64,000 bases of DNA from Hydrogenophilales bacterium 16-64-40 (GTDB lineage: Bacteria > Pseudomonadota > Gammaproteobacteria > Burkholderiales > Thiobacillaceae), in contig NCGX01000003.1 of the NCBI GenBank assembly GCA_002256995.1, positions 186,001 through 250,000 on the forward strand. Direction: 5' to 3'. The notes below the pieces were generated by a model. That model searched no databases, was not told the DNA's origin, and saw only the letters and a list, made by a program, of their open reading frames with translations. The position numbers were made by a program, and so were the translations under genes. This document shows positions 58,745-64,000 of this stretch, one piece after another (the first letter of the stretch is position 1; every line of letters begins with the position of its first letter).

Positions 58745-58881
58745 CCCTGCATCTTGAAAACGGCCGCCGCGTCCGCCTCGCTCAGCGTCGCCGACGGCAC
58801 TTCCGCTGCCCGTGTCTGCGCCCGTGCCAGGCCCAGCGCCGCAAGCCCTGTGAACGCCATGAGTGCCTTCATTATTGTCAT
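58745..58881 (-). pseudogene. Possible remnant of a secreted cytochrome c gene
   Basis: The frame begins with a signal-peptide-like sequence (MKALMAFTGLAALGLARAQ) and continues SEADAAAVFKMQGACSA, which resembles the start of a small cytochrome c up to the first Cys of CxxCH. The second Cys and His do not follow; downstream sequence is low-complexity and runs antisense into the kinase gene. It could be a truncated gene. The remainder of the 58633-59028 gap holds only a promoter for the next gene. Confidence 0.3.
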
Positions 58882-58954
58882 CGCCGCACGCCTGCCATGG
58901 GGAAACTTCCACCGTAGACGCCGTGGAAACACCGGGGCGAGGCTTGCTGCAGGT

Positions 58955-58983
58955 TTTCCACGCGTGCCGTTTGCCAGTAGAAT
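58955..58983 (+). promoter_or_regulatory. Candidate sigma-70 promoter of the aminotransferase gene
   Basis: TTTCCA and TAGAAT are separated by 17 bases and lie about 45 bases upstream of the ATG. The match is moderate. Confidence 0.5.
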
Positions 58984-59028
58984 CAAGCCTTTGTTTTAGT
59001 TGATGTTTTCCACACAGAGACCAAGGTT

Positions 59029-60144
59029 ATGACGGCTTCCTTCATCCCCCCCAAGCGCATCCTCATGGGCCCCGGCCCGTCCGACGTGCCGCAACGTGTG
59101 CTCGACGCCATGGCGCGTCCGACCATCGGCCACCTCGACCCCGCTTTCGTCGAGCTGATGGAGCAGATCAAATCGATGCTGCGGATGGCGTTCCAGACCG
59201 AGAACGCGCTGACCTTCCCGGTCTCGGCGCCGGGTTCGGCGGGGATGGAAATGTGTTTCGTCAACCTGGTGGAACCGGGCGACAAGGTGATCGTGTGCCG
59301 CAACGGCGTGTTCGGCGGGCGCATGCTGGAAAACGTCAAGCGCACCGGCGGCGTGCCCGTGATCGTCGACGACGCCTGGGGCGCAGCGGTCGATCCGCAG
59401 AAAGTGCGCGAGGCCTTCAAGGCCAATCCCGACGCGAAAATTCTCGCCTTCGTGCATGCCGAGACCTCGACCGGCGCCCAGTCGGACGCCGAAGCGCTTG
59501 CCAAGATCGCGCAGGAAGCGGGCGCCTTGACCATCATGGATTGCGTCACCAGCCTCGGCGGCACGCCGCTGTATATGGATAAGTGGGGCATCGATGCCGC
59601 GTACTCCGGCAGCCAGAAATGCCTGTCGTGCACCCCCGGCCTGTCGCCGGTGTCGTTTTCCGATCGCGCCATCGCCCGCATCAAGGCGCGCTCGACCCCG
59701 GTGCAGAGCTGGTTCCTCGACCTCACCCTGGTGCTCGGCTACTGGCAGTCCTCAGGCAAACGCACCTACCACCACACCGCGCCGATCAACCCCATGTACG
59801 GCCTGCACGAAGCGCTGGTGATCCTCGAAGAAGAAGGCCTGGAAAACGCCTGGGCACGCCACCGCGCGATGCACGAAAAGCTCAAGGCCGGCCTCGAAGA
59901 CATGGGCCTGCGCTATGTGGTCGAGGCCTCCGCCCGCCTGCCGCAGCTCAACTCGATCTACGTGCCGGAAGGCGTCGACGAGGCCGTAGTGCGCGCCCGC
60001 CTGCTGAACGAATTCAACCTCGAAATCGGCGCCGGCCTCGGCGACATGGCGGGCAAGATCTGGCGCATCGGCCTGATGGGCTATTCTGCAAAGCAGGAAA
60101 ACGTCGACTACTGCTTGAAGGCGCTGAACGCCTGTTTGCCCTGA
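59029..60144 (+). CDS. Class V aminotransferase (serine/alanine-glyoxylate type)
   Basis: A 371-residue PLP enzyme (start PPKRILMGPGPSDVPQRVLDAM). The PLP Lys is in YSGSQKCLSCTPGLSPV. The ending GLGDMAGKIWRIGLMGYSA is typical of serine-glyoxylate and alanine-glyoxylate transaminases. In an autotroph it may detoxify glyoxylate from photorespiratory phosphoglycolate; the amino donor is not decidable here. Confidence 0.88.
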   Translation: MTASFIPPKRILMGPGPSDVPQRVLDAMARPTIGHLDPAFVELMEQIKSMLRMAFQTENALTFPVSAPGSAGMEMCFVNLVEPGDKVIVCRNGVFGGRMLENVKRTGGVPVIVDDAWGAAVDPQKVREAFKANPDAKILAFVHAETSTGAQSDAEALAKIAQEAGALTIMDCVTSLGGTPLYMDKWGIDAAYSGSQKCLSCTPGLSPVSFSDRAIARIKARSTPVQSWFLDLTLVLGYWQSSGKRTYHHTAPINPMYGLHEALVILEEEGLENAWARHRAMHEKLKAGLEDMGLRYVVEASARLPQLNSIYVPEGVDEAVVRARLLNEFNLEIGAGLGDMAGKIWRIGLMGYSAKQENVDYCLKALNACLP

Positions 60145-60169
60145 GTCGCAACCAATACGAGGCCCTGCC

Positions 60170-60484
60170 ATGAAAGCCTATTTGATCGACGCCAACAGCA
60201 AAACCGTCATCCCGGTAGAACTGACCGGGGGGCTGCCCGACATCCGCCGCCTGGTCGGCTACGACTCGGTCGATTCCGAAGAAATCGACGCCAGCGGCGA
60301 CCGCCTGTTCTTCGACGAAGGCTGCTTCCTGCGCGATCAGACCGGCAAGGGCCGCTTCAAGCTCGACAGCCTGGTTCCGGTCGCCGACAAGGCTGTGGTG
60401 GTGGGGTCAAGTGACGACGGCACCACGCTCAAAGACGCCGCAGTTGAACTTACGACCCTGCAGGGCCGCATCAGCTGGCTGTAA
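60170..60484 (+). CDS. Hypothetical protein, 104 residues
   Basis: A soluble 104-residue protein (MKAYLIDANSKTVIPVELTG...). I do not recognise it with confidence; the N-terminus looks like a small domain sensing or binding a ligand but no motif is clear. It follows the aminotransferase gene by 25 bases and may share its transcript. Confidence 0.65.
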   Translation: MKAYLIDANSKTVIPVELTGGLPDIRRLVGYDSVDSEEIDASGDRLFFDEGCFLRDQTGKGRFKLDSLVPVADKAVVVGSSDDGTTLKDAAVELTTLQGRISWL

Positions 60485-60492
60485 AGCCTTGA

Positions 60493-60651
60493 TCAAATCA
60501 GGCCCATGATCAACAGCACAATCAGGATGATGACAAGCAAACCGAGACCGCCGCTCGGCCCGTAGCCCCAACCCCGGCTATGCGGCCATACCGGGATCGC
60601 GCCGATGAGGATCAGGAGCAGCACGATTAAGAGGATGGTTCCAATGCTCAT
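60493..60651 (-). CDS. Small DUF3309-type membrane protein
   Basis: A 52-residue protein with two hydrophobic helices around PVWPHSRGWGYGPSGG, the conserved core of DUF3309. Function is unknown. ATG 60651 is preceded by GAGG. It lies downstream of the 127-residue gene on the same strand and converges with the 104-residue gene. Confidence 0.85.
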   Translation of the reverse strand: MSIGTILLIVLLLILIGAIPVWPHSRGWGYGPSGGLGLLVIILIVLLIMGLI

Positions 60652-60692
60652 GGTTAATTCCTCGTGACATTGAACACGTTTACCCGAGTACC

Positions 60693-61076
60693 CTAGCCGC
60701 CGAGACCACCGCCCAGATAGCCCAGTTTGTCCAAGTCTTCCTTGGTGCACGCGTCGTTGAGGCACAGGAACTTCACTCCGTGGTCCTCAAGCGAAGCGAG
60801 GTTGATATCGGGTTCAACGAACCCCTCGGCCTCCATGAAAATGAAGTGGTAGGTGTTGCCGACCTGCAATTCCAGCACGCCCTCGTTGCTTTCGCCATAG
60901 TCATGCCAGCGATCACCCTTCCCGCCCGGGATTTCGGGGGCCGATTTGCCGTTGCTGTCGTCTTTCCAGGCGACGATAACGGGACGAGTGAGTGCTTCGC
61001 CGGCTTTATCGACTGCCGCGCGACGTGCCTGTGCAAAATCCCTCACGTTGGTATCCGGTAATTCGATTTTTTCCAT
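60693..61076 (-). CDS. Hypothetical protein, 127 residues
   Basis: A soluble acidic protein (MEKIELPDTNVRDFAQARRAAVDKAG...). Helix-then-strand start and the phrase RPVIVAWKDDSNGK...WHDYGESN recall a small uncharacterised family similar to AF1514, but I am not certain. The C-terminus is Gly-rich. Gap 61077-61320 before metF has no gene, only a GC-rich hairpin (CGCGGG/CCCGCG). Confidence 0.65.
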   Translation of the reverse strand: MEKIELPDTNVRDFAQARRAAVDKAGEALTRPVIVAWKDDSNGKSAPEIPGGKGDRWHDYGESNEGVLELQVGNTYHFIFMEAEGFVEPDINLASLEDHGVKFLCLNDACTKEDLDKLGYLGGGLGG

Positions 61077-61320
61077 GTTGGCCTCCTGATCAATGCCCTT
61101 CGCCTCCAGACATTTTCATCGTGGCTGATGGGCGCAGAAAGGCAAGTAGGACTTCGCCGATACCCAGGAAGGCGCCTACTGAAAAATCGGCTGCGAGCGC
61201 GGAGCGTCGGGGTAGCAGGACGCGGGTCGTTCCCGCGCAGCCCGCAGATCATCCGACCGGGGAACAAGATGGGAAGCGGCGGCGAGGACCCGGGCCTTGG
61301 CGGCCTGGGGAAGACTCAGG

Positions 61321-62151
61321 CTACAAGCCCAGCCGCTGCCAGATGGTGGTGGTGGGCCCGGCCTGGTTCATGGTGTAGAAGTGCAGCCCCGGCGCGCCGC
61401 CGGCGAGCAGGCGGTCGCACAGGTCGGTCACCACATCGAGGCCGAAGGCGCGCAAGGACGGCAGGTCGTCGCCGTAGATCTCCAGCTTTTTCCGCAGCCA
61501 GCGCGGGATTTCCGCGCCGCAGGCATCCGAAAACCGCGCCAGCTGCACGTAGTTGCCGATGGGCATGATGCCGGGGACGATGGGGATGGAAACGCCGAGA
61601 GCGCGCACATCTTCGACGAAGTTGAAGTAGGCGTCGGCGTTGAAGAAATACTGCGTGATCGCCGCATTGGCGCCGGCGTCGACCTTGCGCTTGAAATTGG
61701 CCAGGTCTTCCGTGTAGGAACGCGCCTGCGGGTGGATTTCGGGATAGGCCGCCACCTCGATCTCGAACCAGTCGCCGGTTTCGCGGCGGATGAACTCAAC
61801 CAGTTCGTTGGCGTAGTTGAATGCGCCGGCGTCCATGCTGCCCGACGGCAGGTCGCCGCGCAGCGCGACCAGGTGACGGATGCCCTGGCTTTTGTATTCG
61901 TTGAGGATGTCGCGGATGTTCTCCTCGGTCGAGCCGATGCACGACAGGTGCGGCGCGGCTTCGCTGCCGTCGCCCTGGATGTCGCGCACGGTTTCCAGGG
62001 TGCGGTCGCGGGTCGACCCGCCGGCACCGAAGGTGACGGAGAAGAATTTGGGATTGAGCTGCGCCAGTTGCCTGCGGGTGGCGCGCAGTTTCTCGGCGCC
62101 TTCCGCCGTCTTGGGCGGGAAGAATTCGAAGCTGAATGTGCGTTCGGTCAT
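61321..62151 (-). CDS. metF: 5,10-methylenetetrahydrofolate reductase
   Basis: A 276-residue FAD enzyme making 5-methyl-THF for methionine synthesis. It has FSFEFFPPKTAEG at the N-terminus, FSVTFGAGGSTRDRT, HLVALRGDLP and ITQYFFNADAYF. ATG 62151 matches the family start. It lies near ahcY on the same strand, consistent with the methyl cycle. Confidence 0.96.
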   Translation of the reverse strand: MTERTFSFEFFPPKTAEGAEKLRATRRQLAQLNPKFFSVTFGAGGSTRDRTLETVRDIQGDGSEAAPHLSCIGSTEENIRDILNEYKSQGIRHLVALRGDLPSGSMDAGAFNYANELVEFIRRETGDWFEIEVAAYPEIHPQARSYTEDLANFKRKVDAGANAAITQYFFNADAYFNFVEDVRALGVSIPIVPGIMPIGNYVQLARFSDACGAEIPRWLRKKLEIYGDDLPSLRAFGLDVVTDLCDRLLAGGAPGLHFYTMNQAGPTTTIWQRLGL

Positions 62152-62200
62152 GCTTGAACCTTGAAATGGGTTTGGACGCACCCGAAGGTGCGCCCGGGTT

Positions 62201-62548
62201 TCAACCTTTTTTATTGGGGATGAGCGCGGACAGCGCCCAGGCGATCACGCCGTAGAGGATCGCGCCGACCACCGCCGACACCAGGCCGTGCACCTGGAAT
62301 CCCGGCAGCAGGGCGCTGGCGAGCCAGAACAACAAGCCGTTCAGCACCAGATAGAAAATTCCCAGCGTGAGCACCGTGATCGGCAAGGTGAGGATCGCCA
62401 GCACCGGGCGCACCAGCGTATTGATGAAGCCCAGCACCAGCGCGGCAATGAGCGCCGTGCCAAAGCCCGACACCTGAATGGTGGGCAGCAGCCAGGTCAC
62501 CGCCAGCAGGGCGATGGCATTCAGTATCCACAGCAGCAACAGACGCAT
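62201..62548 (-). CDS. Holin-superfamily-like membrane protein (Phage_holin_4_2 type)
   Basis: A 115-residue protein with four hydrophobic helices (LLLLWILNAIALLAVTWLLP; FINTLVRPVLAILTLPITVL) and a basic tail. The family name is historical; chromosomal members between metF and ahcY are common in betaproteobacteria and are not phage genes. Function unknown. Confidence 0.88.
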   Translation of the reverse strand: MRLLLLWILNAIALLAVTWLLPTIQVSGFGTALIAALVLGFINTLVRPVLAILTLPITVLTLGIFYLVLNGLLFWLASALLPGFQVHGLVSAVVGAILYGVIAWALSALIPNKKG

Positions 62549-62576
62549 GGCGCGCTCCTTCAGTGAGGCTAATCAA

Positions 62577-63998
<1,422 letters not shown>

Positions 63999-64000
63999 GT

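Noticed and set aside
62201..62548. Prophage remnant based on the holin-like protein
   Set aside because: No other phage gene is nearby, and this family is commonly chromosomal next to metF/ahcY.

Overview
The window is high-GC bacterial DNA (roughly 60-65 % by eye) that reads as a chemolithoautotrophic, sulfur-oxidising betaproteobacterium, most like Thiobacillus and its relatives. The main reason is a complete oxidative-type dsr locus (dsrABEFHCMKLJOPNR followed by cysG). Beta-type core genes around it fit too (hemA-prfA-prmC, ntrBC-glnA, aroE-mtgA, mgtE-msbA, metF-ahcY). No rRNA and no intact phage or insertion sequence is visible. The only tRNA is tRNA-Sec.

Layout. 0-3.7 kb: the 3' part of a penicillin-binding protein and a NarX/NarL-type two-component pair. 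3.7-4.5 kb: a low-GC orphan gene bounded by inverted repeats. 4.5-9.4 kb (minus strand): a dihydroorotate-dehydrogenase-like gene and a giant nifJ (pyruvate:ferredoxin oxidoreductase) that carries palindromic repeats inside its reading frame. 9.4-23.7 kb (minus): the dsr operon read from dsrA (right) to cysG (left). 24.1-28 kb (plus, divergent from dsrA): a small unknown protein, a Cas6/Cmx6-like protein, a DsrC paralogue, a rhodanese, an unknown 206-residue protein and a TauD-type dioxygenase. 28-31.2 kb: hemA-prfA-prmC. 31.3-34.4 kb: a poorly understood HPr-rel-A type system (Tat-signal Asn-Ser-repeat protein, PqqD-like protein, HprK-like kinase, nucleotidyltransferase-like protein). 34.4-40 kb: grxD, ntrBC, glnA and a rhodanese. 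40-45.8 kb: aroE, mtgA, mgtE, msbA, ttcA. 45.8-58.9 kb: a self-contained selenocysteine/formate-dehydrogenase module (selC, selB, selA, fdhE, fdnI, fdnH, fdnG with an in-frame Sec UGA) with a divergent sigma-54 two-component system. 59-64 kb: aminotransferase, small unknown genes, metF, a holin-like membrane protein and ahcY.

How the genes work together. Dsr proteins oxidise stored or protein-bound sulfur to sulfite. DsrEFH and DsrC relay sulfur to DsrAB, DsrMKJOP couples to the membrane, DsrL supplies or accepts reducing equivalents, and DsrN plus CysG make siroheme-amide for DsrAB. The formate dehydrogenase module carries everything needed to make one periplasm-facing selenoenzyme, and it has a good sigma-54 promoter. 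glnA has a canonical sigma-54/NtrC control region, and ntrBC is encoded just beyond it.

Points deserving attention: dsrH is frameshifted; glnA lacks about 36 conserved residues; nifJ carries in-frame palindromic repeats; a lone Cas6-like gene sits beside dsrA with no CRISPR array; a DsrC paralogue has lost its C-terminal cysteine; two strong inverted repeats lie upstream of dsrA; and the HPr-rel-A cluster may modify a Tat substrate before export. All family assignments were made by reading the sequence, without database searches.
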